23,347 nucleotides of DNA from Fidelibacterota bacterium (GTDB taxonomy: Bacteria > Fidelibacterota > UBA2242 > B5-G15): NCBI GenBank assembly GCA_003645825.1, contig QNCQ01000003.1:1-23347 (forward strand), in the 5' to 3' direction. Position numbers and translations under genes: made by a program. Below the pieces are notes generated by a model. It saw only the letters and a program-made list of their open reading frames with translations. It did no database searches and was not told the origin of the DNA. Positions within the stretch are counted from its first letter, which is position 1. Each line of letters begins with the position of its first letter. Shown piece after piece: positions 16,070 to 23,347 of the stretch.

Positions 16070-16475
16070 GTTTTGTTACAGATATAGGGTTAGGTACAAG
16101 GATGTAGATAGGATGGGGGTGATGTATTACTCTAGATATTTTGAGATTTTTGAGGAAGCAAGGACGGAGTTACTAAGAGAGATAGGAATTACCTATAGGG
16201 AAATGGAAGAGAAGGGTTTTTCTCTTCCGGTTGTGGAAGCGCATTGTAGATATAAAAGACCTGCTCTTTATGACAATGTTCTTGAGGTATATTGTTGGGT
16301 GAGCGAGTTTTCTGGGGTGAGGATGACAATCGATTATGATGTGTTACAAAATGGTGTTAGTATAGCTCAGGGTAGCACTACTCATGCTGTGACAAATGAT
16401 TCAGGAAGGATAACGAGGCTCTCCCCTGAAATTGCAGATCTAATAAAAGAGCATTCATTTGAAGGTGCAATATGA
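16062..16475 (+). CDS. YbgC/4-hydroxybenzoyl-CoA-type acyl-CoA thioesterase
   Basis: A 137-residue hotdog-fold thioesterase of the YbgC/4HBT group, which hydrolyses acyl-CoA thioesters in the cytoplasm. The catalytic segment YRVRYKDVDRMGVMYYSRYF has Asp16 and the following Gly and Tyr positions expected of the 'D-x-x-G-x-x-Y/H' motif, and is followed by the family's helix FEEARTELLREIG. Later strands HCRYKRPALYDNVLEV and the acidic TIDYDVL fit the fold. It overlaps accA by 8 bases (ATGAGTAA) and the next gene by ATGA, so it is translated as part of the same message. Placement beside accA suggests a role in acyl-CoA or lipid metabolism; the exact substrate is unknown. Confidence 0.92.
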   Translation: MSKFCYRYRVRYKDVDRMGVMYYSRYFEIFEEARTELLREIGITYREMEEKGFSLPVVEAHCRYKRPALYDNVLEVYCWVSEFSGVRMTIDYDVLQNGVSIAQGSTTHAVTNDSGRITRLSPEIADLIKEHSFEGAI

Positions 16476-17170
16476 GTAATGAGTTGGTTTTCCTGTTTAT
16501 GACGGTGTTTGTTCTTTCCTGTTCCCTTTTTGCTTTTCGGATGGGTAAGGTATGGCTTTATAGCTTTATCGCTATTAATATCGTACTTGCTAATATATTC
16601 GTAACAAAGCAGTTTACAATATTCGGGATAGCTGCAACGGGTGGAAATATTACTTACGGTTCGATTTTCCTATCCACAGACCTGTTGTGTGAACATTATT
16701 CGAAGAAAGAGGGGAAAAGAGCTGTTTATATAGGCTTTTTTGCTGCGTTGTTTTACCTTGTTTCAAGTCAGGTTATCATGCTTTTTAAACCCAATGCGTA
16801 CGATATGGCTCATCCTTCCATGAAAGTAATTTTTTCCTTTGCTCCTCGTATTATCTTGGCCTCGTTGATAGCGTATATGGTGAGTCAGATGAATGATATA
16901 TGGCTTTTTCATTTTATAAAGGAGAAAACGGGGGGAAAGTTTTTGTGGTTGAGGAATAATGGTTCCACATGGGTCAGTCAACTTATTGATTCCATTACTT
17001 TTAACATAGTTGCTTTTCTTGGGATATATCCTTTTAAAGTGGTTTTGCAGATTATACTTTCTACTTATGTTTTGAAATTAATGGTTGCAGCAATAGATAC
17101 TCCTTTTATTTATCTTAGTTATAAGTTGAAGCCCAAGTTAAAACTGGAGAATAGACCTCATGTTGCGTAG
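16472..17170 (+). CDS. Queuosine precursor transporter (YhhQ/VUT family, DUF165)
   Basis: A 232-residue inner-membrane protein with about six hydrophobic segments. It matches the VUT/YhhQ family, whose E. coli member takes up the queuosine precursors preQ0 and preQ1 for tRNA modification. Recognisable family stretches are NIVLANIFVTKQFTIFG (about 36-52), 'GGNITYGSIFLSTDLLCEHY' (about 57-76, with the conserved Asp and Glu), and WLRNNGSTWVSQLIDSITF (about 154-172). No preQ1 riboswitch or other queuosine gene is nearby, so the substrate rests on family membership alone. It overlaps the thioesterase by ATGA and tmk by 11 bases. Confidence 0.9.
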   Translation: MSNELVFLFMTVFVLSCSLFAFRMGKVWLYSFIAINIVLANIFVTKQFTIFGIAATGGNITYGSIFLSTDLLCEHYSKKEGKRAVYIGFFAALFYLVSSQVIMLFKPNAYDMAHPSMKVIFSFAPRIILASLIAYMVSQMNDIWLFHFIKEKTGGKFLWLRNNGSTWVSQLIDSITFNIVAFLGIYPFKVVLQIILSTYVLKLMVAAIDTPFIYLSYKLKPKLKLENRPHVA

Positions 17171-17798
17171 AGGAATACTGGTAACGTTCGAAGGGATAGA
17201 TGGTTCGGGAAAGACAACTCAGATAAATATGCTGGTGGATTGGTTTTGCAAAAATGGTATTAGTTACAAACTTTTCAGGGAACCGGGGGGTACTTTGATA
17301 GGAGAAAAAATTAGAGAAATTTTACTTGACAAGGGCAGTTCGGGGATGTATCCTGCTACGGAGCTTTTTCTCTATTCAGCAAGCAGATATCAGCTTACGC
17401 GGGAGCGAATAATTCCGGCTCTTGAGGAAGGATATGTTGTTATCTGTGACAGGTACTATGATTCCAGTACTGCGTACCAGGGGTATGGGAGGGATATAGA
17501 TTTGGATTTTATCTACGAATTGAACAAATTTACTAGCTGTGGTGTTGAGCCAGATGTGACATTTTTACTTGATATTACTGTTGAGGAGAGAGAAAAGAGG
17601 CTTGCCGGTAGAAGCCTTGATAGGCTTGAACTGGAGGACAGGGCATTTCAGGAAAGGGTAAGGAAGGGTTTTTTGGAGCTGGCCGGGAAATATGGTGAGA
17701 GATTTGTGGTGCTGGATGGGATAAAAACTCCCCAAGAGATATTTGAGGAGGTGGTAAGGAGTTTGGAACCTTTACTGGGAAAAAAGAGGTTAGTATGA
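17160..17798 (+). CDS. tmk: Thymidylate kinase
   Basis: Tmk phosphorylates dTMP to dTDP with ATP in the cytoplasm. The 212 residues carry the P-loop EGIDGSGKT (11-19), FREPGGTLIGEKIRE (39-53, with the family's REPGG), the substrate-binding CDRYYDSSTAYQGYG (96-110) and a LID-like stretch EKRLAGRSLDRLE (about 145-157). Only the Arg right after AG lies near the LID, and the P-loop lacks an Arg after the Asp (GIDGSG), as in the E. coli-type kinase, which relies on LID arginines instead. It overlaps both neighbours (11 bases upstream, 4 bases ATGA downstream). Confidence 0.97.
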   Translation: MLRRGILVTFEGIDGSGKTTQINMLVDWFCKNGISYKLFREPGGTLIGEKIREILLDKGSSGMYPATELFLYSASRYQLTRERIIPALEEGYVVICDRYYDSSTAYQGYGRDIDLDFIYELNKFTSCGVEPDVTFLLDITVEEREKRLAGRSLDRLELEDRAFQERVRKGFLELAGKYGERFVVLDGIKTPQEIFEEVVRSLEPLLGKKRLV

Positions 17799-19447
17799 AA
17801 GCAAAGAGGAATTTGTTTTATAAGATAGTGGGTGTCAGCCTGGTAATTGTGGCTTTGATTTTTGCAATTGGACAGAGGGATATCTACAGGGAAATAGAAA
17901 ACTCCATTTCACTATACAATCAGGTGTACAAGCAGGTTTTTACGAATTACGTTGAGCCTATAAAGCCTGAAAAGTACACTGAGGAAAGTATCAATCTTAT
18001 GCTCGAACAGCTGGATCCCTATACTGAGCTTTTGAATCTTGAGCAGAGAGAATCGATTGATATGATGACTGAGGGCGAATATGGTGGTGTTGGGATGAGG
18101 ATCAGCAAGTATAATGATACAATTACAGTTATTTCACCTATTGATGGTAGCCCCGCTTTTCGTGCTGGCATAAGGCCAGGCGATCAAATATTGATGATAG
18201 ATACTCTTAATATAGTGGGTATGAGTCTTGGAGAAGCAGCCCGGAAAATAAGGGGTAAAGTAGGGACGAAGGTAAAATTGATAATTCGCAGACCTGGAGT
18301 TTTTGAAAAGATGGAGTATGAGTTGACGAGAGAGAAAATTCAGATACACGATATAAGCTATGCAGGGTATGTTGATGAGGGTGTTTTTTACCTGAGACTA
18401 TCTGATTTTTCAAGGGGGGCGTCGAGGGAGATTAAAGAAACTCTTACAAAGAAAGCAGGAATTGATAATCTGAAAGCGCTAATACTTGATTTGCGAGGCA
18501 ATCCGGGAGGCTTGCTTGATGAAGCTATCAAGGTTGCAGAACTTTTTACCGATCCGGGGGATACGCTTCTTTTCACCCGAGGCAGGGTTCCTACAGCAAA
18601 TAGGTACTTTATTTCCCGTAGGAAACCTATAGTTGGTAATAGTGTGAAGATGGCTGTTCTCATTGATCGGGGGAGTGCTTCCGCAAGCGAAATTATCGCT
18701 GGTATTGTTCAGGACCTTGACAGGGGAGTGGTGATCGGGAGCAGATCTTTTGGTAAGGGATTGGTGCAAACCGTTTTTAAACTGGATGATAAGCATACTC
18801 TAAAGATAACGACTGCGAAATATTTTACGCCTAGTGGGAGACTCATACAAAAATCCGATTTTATAAGAAATCCTGAAGTTATAGTGTCTGATATTGAGGA
18901 AGATTCTGTTTTCTACTCTAAAAATGGCAGAAGGCTGAAGAGTCACGGTGGTATTTATCCGGATATAGTGATTGAGGGAGAAAGGCTTGCTCCTATTGTT
19001 CAAGCTTTGTGGCGGGATAACTTTTTTTATAGTTTTGCAATTAATTACATGTCTAAACATGAGGATATTCCAGAACCCATTGTGGTTGATGATAAAATGT
19101 TGAAAGAATTTAAAGAATATGTGAAAGAGAAAGGTTTTGACTTTCAATTTGATGTGGAGAGAACTCTCAGAAAAGTAGAAGAGAAGTTGAAAAGTGATGA
19201 AAGGTTTAATGGTGTGGTGGATTTTAGCAAGATATACGAGAAATATAGGGATATGAAGGAAGAGGAGTGGAATAAAAATGTCGAGCAGATAAAGCTTGGA
19301 ATCAAGGCGGAGCTTGGAATGTTAAAAGGTGGATTGGCGGGACGAATTAAGGCAACTTTGAGTGATGATAAGGTTGTGGCGAAAGCTATAGAGATTCTTA
19401 AAGATGAGATTAGCTATGCTAATATTCTCGGGTACAGAAATGAGTAA
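17795..19447 (+). CDS. S41 family C-terminal processing peptidase (CtpA/Prc-like)
   Basis: A periplasmic serine protease of the carboxyl-terminal processing family that cuts partly unfolded or tagged substrates. The 550 residues have an N-terminal membrane anchor or signal (residues 8-25), a short helical lead, a PDZ domain (about 95-180, with GGVGMRISKYNDTI and the loop AFRAGIRPGDQILMID), and the S41 core (about 190-370). The catalytic dyad is visible: Ser296 in GSASASEI and Lys321 in SFGKGLVQ, with Gln325 four residues further, and the spacing of 25 equals that of E. coli Prc. LILDLRGNPGGLLDEA (229-244) is the standard S41 strand. A charged helical tail of about 170 residues extends beyond the core. 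It overlaps tmk by ATGA and the NlpC/P60 gene by 8 bases, which hints that the two periplasmic enzymes work together. Confidence 0.95.
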   Translation: MKAKRNLFYKIVGVSLVIVALIFAIGQRDIYREIENSISLYNQVYKQVFTNYVEPIKPEKYTEESINLMLEQLDPYTELLNLEQRESIDMMTEGEYGGVGMRISKYNDTITVISPIDGSPAFRAGIRPGDQILMIDTLNIVGMSLGEAARKIRGKVGTKVKLIIRRPGVFEKMEYELTREKIQIHDISYAGYVDEGVFYLRLSDFSRGASREIKETLTKKAGIDNLKALILDLRGNPGGLLDEAIKVAELFTDPGDTLLFTRGRVPTANRYFISRRKPIVGNSVKMAVLIDRGSASASEIIAGIVQDLDRGVVIGSRSFGKGLVQTVFKLDDKHTLKITTAKYFTPSGRLIQKSDFIRNPEVIVSDIEEDSVFYSKNGRRLKSHGGIYPDIVIEGERLAPIVQALWRDNFFYSFAINYMSKHEDIPEPIVVDDKMLKEFKEYVKEKGFDFQFDVERTLRKVEEKLKSDERFNGVVDFSKIYEKYRDMKEEEWNKNVEQIKLGIKAELGMLKGGLAGRIKATLSDDKVVAKAIEILKDEISYANILGYRNE

Positions 19448-20573
19448 AGTTGCCATAGTAGCTATCTTGATATTGAGCATTACAACCTTTAAGGAATGTT
19501 CAGATGTAAACAAGATTGAGGGCCTGATAAGGGGGAAAATAGCTGAGGTAGGTAAAAGATTTGCTCCCGATAGAAGAACATCAATCTGGGATATAAAGGT
19601 AGAGTACAGCAGGGGTAAGTTTATAATTTCAGGAGAGACAGATTGTAGAGAGGGACTTGAGTCCCTTTTTGGTGTTTTGGAAACCGAATTTCCACGGCTG
19701 GAGTTTAGAAGTGAGGTTCTGGTTCTTCCTGAGGATGTCCTGGGAGAGGAAAGCTATGGGTTGATAGTGAATTCTGTGGCCCACCTCAGGCGGGAACCCT
19801 CTGTTTCGTCTGAGATGGTTTCTCAGACGCTGATGGGACATATGGTGAGATTGTTAAAAGAGGAATGTAATTACTATCTGGTTAAATGCGATGATGGGTA
19901 TATTGGTTGGGTTTCCAGTAGCAGTGTTGCTCGTGGGAGAAAGGATTTTGTAGATAAGTGGTTTGGGGATGACTTATACGTCTTTTATGACGTAGAGGGC
20001 AGGGTTTATCAGGAACCTTCATATAATTCTTATCCGATTTCGGATATTGTACTTGGTAATATTGTAAGATTTATAGGTAGGAAAGGTAACTGGTTTTATG
20101 TAGTACTTCCTGATGGAAGGAAGGGTTTTGTTCCTAGGTATCAGATGGTGTCTTATAAAAAATATAAGGCTTTCAGGCCTACACCTCGTAGTGTTGTGCA
20201 CCTCGCCAAGAAATTACTCGGGAGACCTTATTTGTGGGGAGGGACATCAACGAAAGCAATGGATTGCAGCGGATTTGTGCAGACTGTCTTTAGGAATGTT
20301 GGATTATTGCTCCCAAGAGATGCAAATATGCAGGTTAACGTTGGTGTCGATGTGGATACGTCAAATAGTTTTGAGAAACTTAAGCCAGGGGACTTGCTGT
20401 TTTTTGGCCCTGATGAGAATAGAATAACTCATGTGGGAATATATATTGGGAATTGTAAGTTCATTCATTCCTCTGGAAGGGTTAAGATAAGCAGTCTTGT
20501 TAGTAGCGCTGAAAACTACAGTGAGGGAGGAAAGAAAAGTTTAAGAAGGGTAAAAAGGGTTATACAGGACTAA
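19440..20573 (+). CDS. NlpC/P60 peptidoglycan endopeptidase with SH3-like domains
   Basis: From ATG 19440 the protein has 377 residues and a signal-like N-terminus (SKVAIVAILILSITTF). The longer ATG at 19404 would put it deep inside the protease gene, so it is less likely. The Cys at residue 20 lacks a proper lipobox (FKEC). After an N-terminal domain (about 25-98) come two SH3-like domains (about 105-165 and 175-240). The C-terminal NlpC/P60 domain (about 247-377) has Cys276 in MDCSGFV, His331 in THVGIYIGN and His343 in FIHSSG, the usual Cys-His-His site. YLWGGTS precedes the Cys as in the family. It resembles YkfC/gamma-D-glutamyl-meso-diaminopimelate peptidases that cut stem peptides in the wall. 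The start is embedded in ATGAGTAA, the same junction as accA and the thioesterase. Confidence 0.93.
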   Translation: MSKVAIVAILILSITTFKECSDVNKIEGLIRGKIAEVGKRFAPDRRTSIWDIKVEYSRGKFIISGETDCREGLESLFGVLETEFPRLEFRSEVLVLPEDVLGEESYGLIVNSVAHLRREPSVSSEMVSQTLMGHMVRLLKEECNYYLVKCDDGYIGWVSSSSVARGRKDFVDKWFGDDLYVFYDVEGRVYQEPSYNSYPISDIVLGNIVRFIGRKGNWFYVVLPDGRKGFVPRYQMVSYKKYKAFRPTPRSVVHLAKKLLGRPYLWGGTSTKAMDCSGFVQTVFRNVGLLLPRDANMQVNVGVDVDTSNSFEKLKPGDLLFFGPDENRITHVGIYIGNCKFIHSSGRVKISSLVSSAENYSEGGKKSLRRVKRVIQD

Positions 20574-20605
20574 CAGCGCTTCTATGGTGGTTAGCTGACA
20601 AACAG

Positions 20606-22813
20606 ATGTTAAAAAATGTAGATAGAGGTTTTGTCTGGAGGTTATTCCCTTTTTTTGTAGGGTTTGTGGCAATATCCATCCAGACTGTATTTGTGCGATT
20701 GACATTAAGTATTTTTCAGGGGAATGAAATTGCCCTGTGTATTGTTCTTGGACACTGGCTATTGCTTACTGGCGTAGGTAGTAGAATTGGGGCGAAGTTA
20801 CGATGTAAAAATGTTCTGAGGTTGATTACATTTATAGGAATAGTTTATGTGTTATTGGTTGCCGCTTCATCCATATTGTGTGTTTTTTCAAAGAAGTTGC
20901 TTGGTTTGCCTTTATCTGAGATCCTTGGTGTTGGCCCGATATTCTTTATTAGTTTTGTTGTCCTGGTGATTCCCTCCATTCTGAATGGCATATTTTTTCC
21001 TTTACTTGTGAAGGCTGTAGATGATGCAGGGATTGCGTTTCCGGTGCATAAAATTTACTCGTATGAGACTTTTGGTTCTGCACTGGGAGGTGTTTTTATT
21101 GGACTGTTTTTTTTCTCTGGCTTAAATAGTTTCGAGGCTCTCTTTGTAGTTCTTGGAATTTTTCTTTTTGTTTTTCTTGCTTTGGGACGGAAGGGGTGGC
21201 TTCTGAAAATTATGGGGGTGTTTATCGGAGTAGGGTTAGTTTTTCTTTTTGTTTTTAATAGGCAAATTGTAAATGAAGTGTGGAAACCCCAGACAGTGGA
21301 GAAATGTGTGGAGACTAGATATTCTTCTGTTGTTGTTGCCAGTTATCAGGGTATGAGAACGCTTTTTTCTAATTCTTCACCATTATGGGTGTTTGGTAAT
21401 GAAGAAAAAAGGGAAGAACTGGTGCATTTCCCCTTGTTGTATCATCCCAGACCTGAAACGGTATTGGTGGTAGGAACGGGTAATTATGAGCTTGCATTTG
21501 AGGTACTGAAGCACAAGAGTGTCAATCGTGTTATAATTATACAGAAAGATAGGGTGCTTCAATCAGAATTAAATTCCTATAGCAATTTTTACGGAATGGA
21601 TACTAAAAGTACCGGGAAGGTCAAATTTATGACAGGTGATCCGGTCAGACTGCTTGAGAGATTCAAAACAAAAGTTGATGTTGTGATTTTGAATATCCCC
21701 CTTCCCACAAGTGCTTATCTTAATTCGTATTATTCTCTTTATTTCATTTCCCGCTTAAAGGATGTTATGAAGAAAGGCGGGATTCTTGCCTTTCATCTGC
21801 CAGGAGGAGAAAGATTTTTAAGTAGGGAGCACGTGGAATATCTTAAAGTAATAGGCAATACAGCTCAAAAAGTATTTAAGCATGTCTATTGGATACCGGG
21901 AAATACGATACATCTGCTGGCAACGGACATTGTGCTTGATGTTAACTTTGATGTTGTAGTGTCAAGGTTGAAGCAGAGAAAACTCGATGTAAAATACATC
22001 AGGGAATATTATCTAGTGGATAGGCTGAGCCCGTTTAAAATTCAGTTTCTTAACGATCTTCTTGCAGAGTGCAAAGTAAAGAAGATAAATACCGTAGAGA
22101 AACCGATAGGGTTCTATTATGAGACAATACTGTGGGATAAGAAAACAGGAGGGATTCTCAAAGATTTGTATAAATTTCTGAATAAGTTGAATTTCAAGTA
22201 TGTTTACCTGGTTTTCCTGACAATTCCTTTCATACTTCTAACGAAGAATAAAAAAGAGAAAACAATAAAATTTGTTATTTTTTCGATAGGATTTATCTCT
22301 ATGTCGCTGGTGGGACTCTATGTGATGATTTATCAGAGTTATGCAGGGGGGATATACCTAAAAATTTTTCTTATCAACCTTGGTTTTATGCTTGGGGCGG
22401 GACTGGGGGCGAGAATTATAGTCCGCGAGGAGAGGTTATTGAGACTGGGTATGGGAATGGCATTTGTAAGTGTTCTGCTTCTTTCCGGGGTGGGGATACT
22501 GTTGATAAAGTTTTCCGTTGGGTATTTCATGTATGATATTCTGATTCCTGTTCTGACGTTTTTTCTGGGGGTTAATTGTGGTTTCCTTTTTCCTGTTCTT
22601 ACGGGACTTCTTGAAAAGATAGGTGGAAAGGGAGTGGCAAAAACGTCCGGGATTGGATATTCTTTAGACGTTATCGGAGCATGTATAGGTATTTACGTAA
22701 TTTCAGCTATCTTTGTTCCTGTTTTTGGTCTTTTAAATTCAATTATCTTTTTGGTTGTCTATTCTATTTTTGTAATTGGAATGGGGTTATTTTTTACACG
22801 GATTCAGGCTTAG
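20606..22813 (+). CDS. Polytopic membrane protein with degenerate spermidine synthase-like domain
   Basis: 735 residues with about six membrane segments (11-225), a soluble Rossmann-like domain (about 240-510) and five to six more segments (about 545-733). This is the plan of fused MFS-like/spermidine synthase proteins. The soluble part keeps the order of an aminopropyltransferase but not its key residues. VLVVGTGNYELAFEVLKH (286-303) stands where GGGDG is expected, VIIIQKD (309-315) where an acidic E-x-D should bind the cosubstrate, and DVVILNIPLPTSAYLNSYYS (358-377) lacks the catalytic Asp. Polyamine synthesis is therefore doubtful; a binding, transport or structural role is possible. It lies 32 bases after the NlpC/P60 stop and has no visible Shine-Dalgarno. 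The last 4 bases overlap the stop of the convergent AMMECR1 gene. Confidence 0.85.
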   Translation: MLKNVDRGFVWRLFPFFVGFVAISIQTVFVRLTLSIFQGNEIALCIVLGHWLLLTGVGSRIGAKLRCKNVLRLITFIGIVYVLLVAASSILCVFSKKLLGLPLSEILGVGPIFFISFVVLVIPSILNGIFFPLLVKAVDDAGIAFPVHKIYSYETFGSALGGVFIGLFFFSGLNSFEALFVVLGIFLFVFLALGRKGWLLKIMGVFIGVGLVFLFVFNRQIVNEVWKPQTVEKCVETRYSSVVVASYQGMRTLFSNSSPLWVFGNEEKREELVHFPLLYHPRPETVLVVGTGNYELAFEVLKHKSVNRVIIIQKDRVLQSELNSYSNFYGMDTKSTGKVKFMTGDPVRLLERFKTKVDVVILNIPLPTSAYLNSYYSLYFISRLKDVMKKGGILAFHLPGGERFLSREHVEYLKVIGNTAQKVFKHVYWIPGNTIHLLATDIVLDVNFDVVVSRLKQRKLDVKYIREYYLVDRLSPFKIQFLNDLLAECKVKKINTVEKPIGFYYETILWDKKTGGILKDLYKFLNKLNFKYVYLVFLTIPFILLTKNKKEKTIKFVIFSIGFISMSLVGLYVMIYQSYAGGIYLKIFLINLGFMLGAGLGARIIVREERLLRLGMGMAFVSVLLLSGVGILLIKFSVGYFMYDILIPVLTFFLGVNCGFLFPVLTGLLEKIGGKGVAKTSGIGYSLDVIGACIGIYVISAIFVPVFGLLNSIIFLVVYSIFVIGMGLFFTRIQA

Positions 22814-23347
22814 TTTTCTTTAAGAGTTTCCCTGTTGAAGACCTGGGCAGAAAAAATACTTATTTCAGTATCCGGGTCTTTCCATGCATTTCTGTAAAGC
22901 CCGGCTTTCAAGCAGGTATGTTCCAGGAATGTTTTTCTGTCCCATCCATATTCCACTGCTACCTGTGGCAGAAGAAGTCCCTGGTAGAATCCCTTTTTTA
23001 TAATCAGCCCGTGTTTTCCCACTTCAATCTCATCGATGCTTTTGATTTTTCGTGGTAGAGTCAAGACAGATATCTCTACAGTTATTTCAGGAAGTTCCTC
23101 AGGGGAAACTGGAGGAAATCTTGGGTCCTTAAGAGCAGCGCTTGTTGCTGCTTCTATCACTGTCTGGTACAGTGGATAGACAGGCAATACATATCCTATG
23201 CATCCTCTTAGCTGTCCGTTCTTCTCAATTGTTACGAAAGCTCCTCTTGGTTCTTTCAGCCTTTCAGGTACATTTTCAGGAGATGGTCTTGGGTTACCAT
23301 TTACTACGTTTCTGATGGTGTTTTCCGCGAGCTCTATGAGATAAAGC
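22810..23347 (-). CDS. amrA: AMMECR1 domain protein (AmmeMemoRadiSam system protein A), N-terminus cut
   Basis: The frame runs in from the right edge; 178 residues are visible, close to the full size of the family (about 180-200), so only a few N-terminal residues are missing. Diagnostic segments are 'LKEPRGAFVTIEKNGQLRGCIGYVLPV' (the family signature with LRGCIG), 'AALKDPRFPPVSPEEL' and EITVEISVLT, then 'VGKHGLIIKKGFYQGLLLPQVAVEYGW' and 'FLEHTCLKAGL'. Bacterial AMMECR1 proteins often occur with a MEMO-like protein and a radical SAM protein as the AmmeMemoRadiSam system; its reaction is not established to my knowledge. Those partners are not visible here and could lie upstream, beyond the right edge. 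Confidence 0.95.
   Translation of the reverse strand, partial: LYLIELAENTIRNVVNGNPRPSPENVPERLKEPRGAFVTIEKNGQLRGCIGYVLPVYPLYQTVIEAATSAALKDPRFPPVSPEELPEITVEISVLTLPRKIKSIDEIEVGKHGLIIKKGFYQGLLLPQVAVEYGWDRKTFLEHTCLKAGLYRNAWKDPDTEISIFSAQVFNRETLKEN

Noticed and set aside
16440..16480. preQ1 riboswitch before the queuosine-precursor transporter
   Set aside because: The gene starts inside the stop of the thioesterase, so there is no leader that could hold an aptamer.
19404..19439. Upstream ATG as start of the NlpC/P60 protein
   Set aside because: It would place 12 polar residues before a good signal peptide and a longer overlap with the protease; ATG 19440 gives a signal peptide at the very N-terminus.
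20574..20605. Possible rho-independent terminator (CTAAC/GTTAG inverted repeat)
   Set aside because: The stem is only 5 base pairs with a 13-base loop and there is no T run after it.

Overview
The window reads as a chromosomal segment of a Gram-negative, moderately AT-rich bacterium. Evidence for an outer membrane is a surface-type beta-barrel protein, an Omp85 family protein, a lipoprotein with a clear lipobox, and Lgt. A DUF4837 lipoprotein and a barrel protein with SprA-like segments point towards the FCB (Fibrobacteres-Chlorobi-Bacteroidetes) side of the tree. The heavy use of AGA/AGG and ATA codons, the purine-rich sense strand and the very tight packing would fit a thermophilic candidate phylum (WOR-3/Stahlbacteria-like). 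That placement is an inference and no marker gene here fixes it.

Layout: nineteen plus-strand genes run without a break from the left edge to 22813, followed by one convergent minus-strand gene cut by the right edge. No gap between genes exceeds about 35 bases, many neighbours overlap by 4 to 26 bases, and I see no tRNA, rRNA, CRISPR array, insertion sequence or convincing terminator. Left part (1-2568): the tail of a cyclic-nucleotide-binding-domain protein, a nitroreductase, lgt, and an exported NHL beta-propeller. Middle (2565-7362): a 1109-residue outer-membrane barrel-like protein and a short Omp85 protein, which with the propeller form a probable cell-surface module. Then RNase R (7363-9471), a zinc-ribbon methyltransferase, the DUF4837 lipoprotein, and a sugar/polysaccharide block (RmlD-like reductase, Dpm1-like glycosyltransferase, and a fused GT2 + WbaP-like protein) up to 15106.

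Right part (15113-22813): accA, a hotdog thioesterase, a YhhQ-type queuosine-precursor transporter, tmk, a C-terminal-processing protease of family S41, an NlpC/P60 peptidoglycan endopeptidase with SH3-like domains, and a large membrane protein carrying a degenerate spermidine-synthase-like domain. The minus-strand gene at the right edge is an AMMECR1 protein (AmmeMemoRadiSam system protein A).

Much of the window serves the cell envelope: lipoprotein maturation, outer-membrane barrels, glycan synthesis, periplasmic proteolysis and wall hydrolysis. Housekeeping genes (rnr, accA, tmk) are threaded through it. The parts that look least described are the propeller/giant barrel/Omp85 trio, the GT2-WbaP fusion whose phosphoglycosyltransferase part has lost its usual catalytic segment, and the membrane protein with a ruined aminopropyltransferase site.
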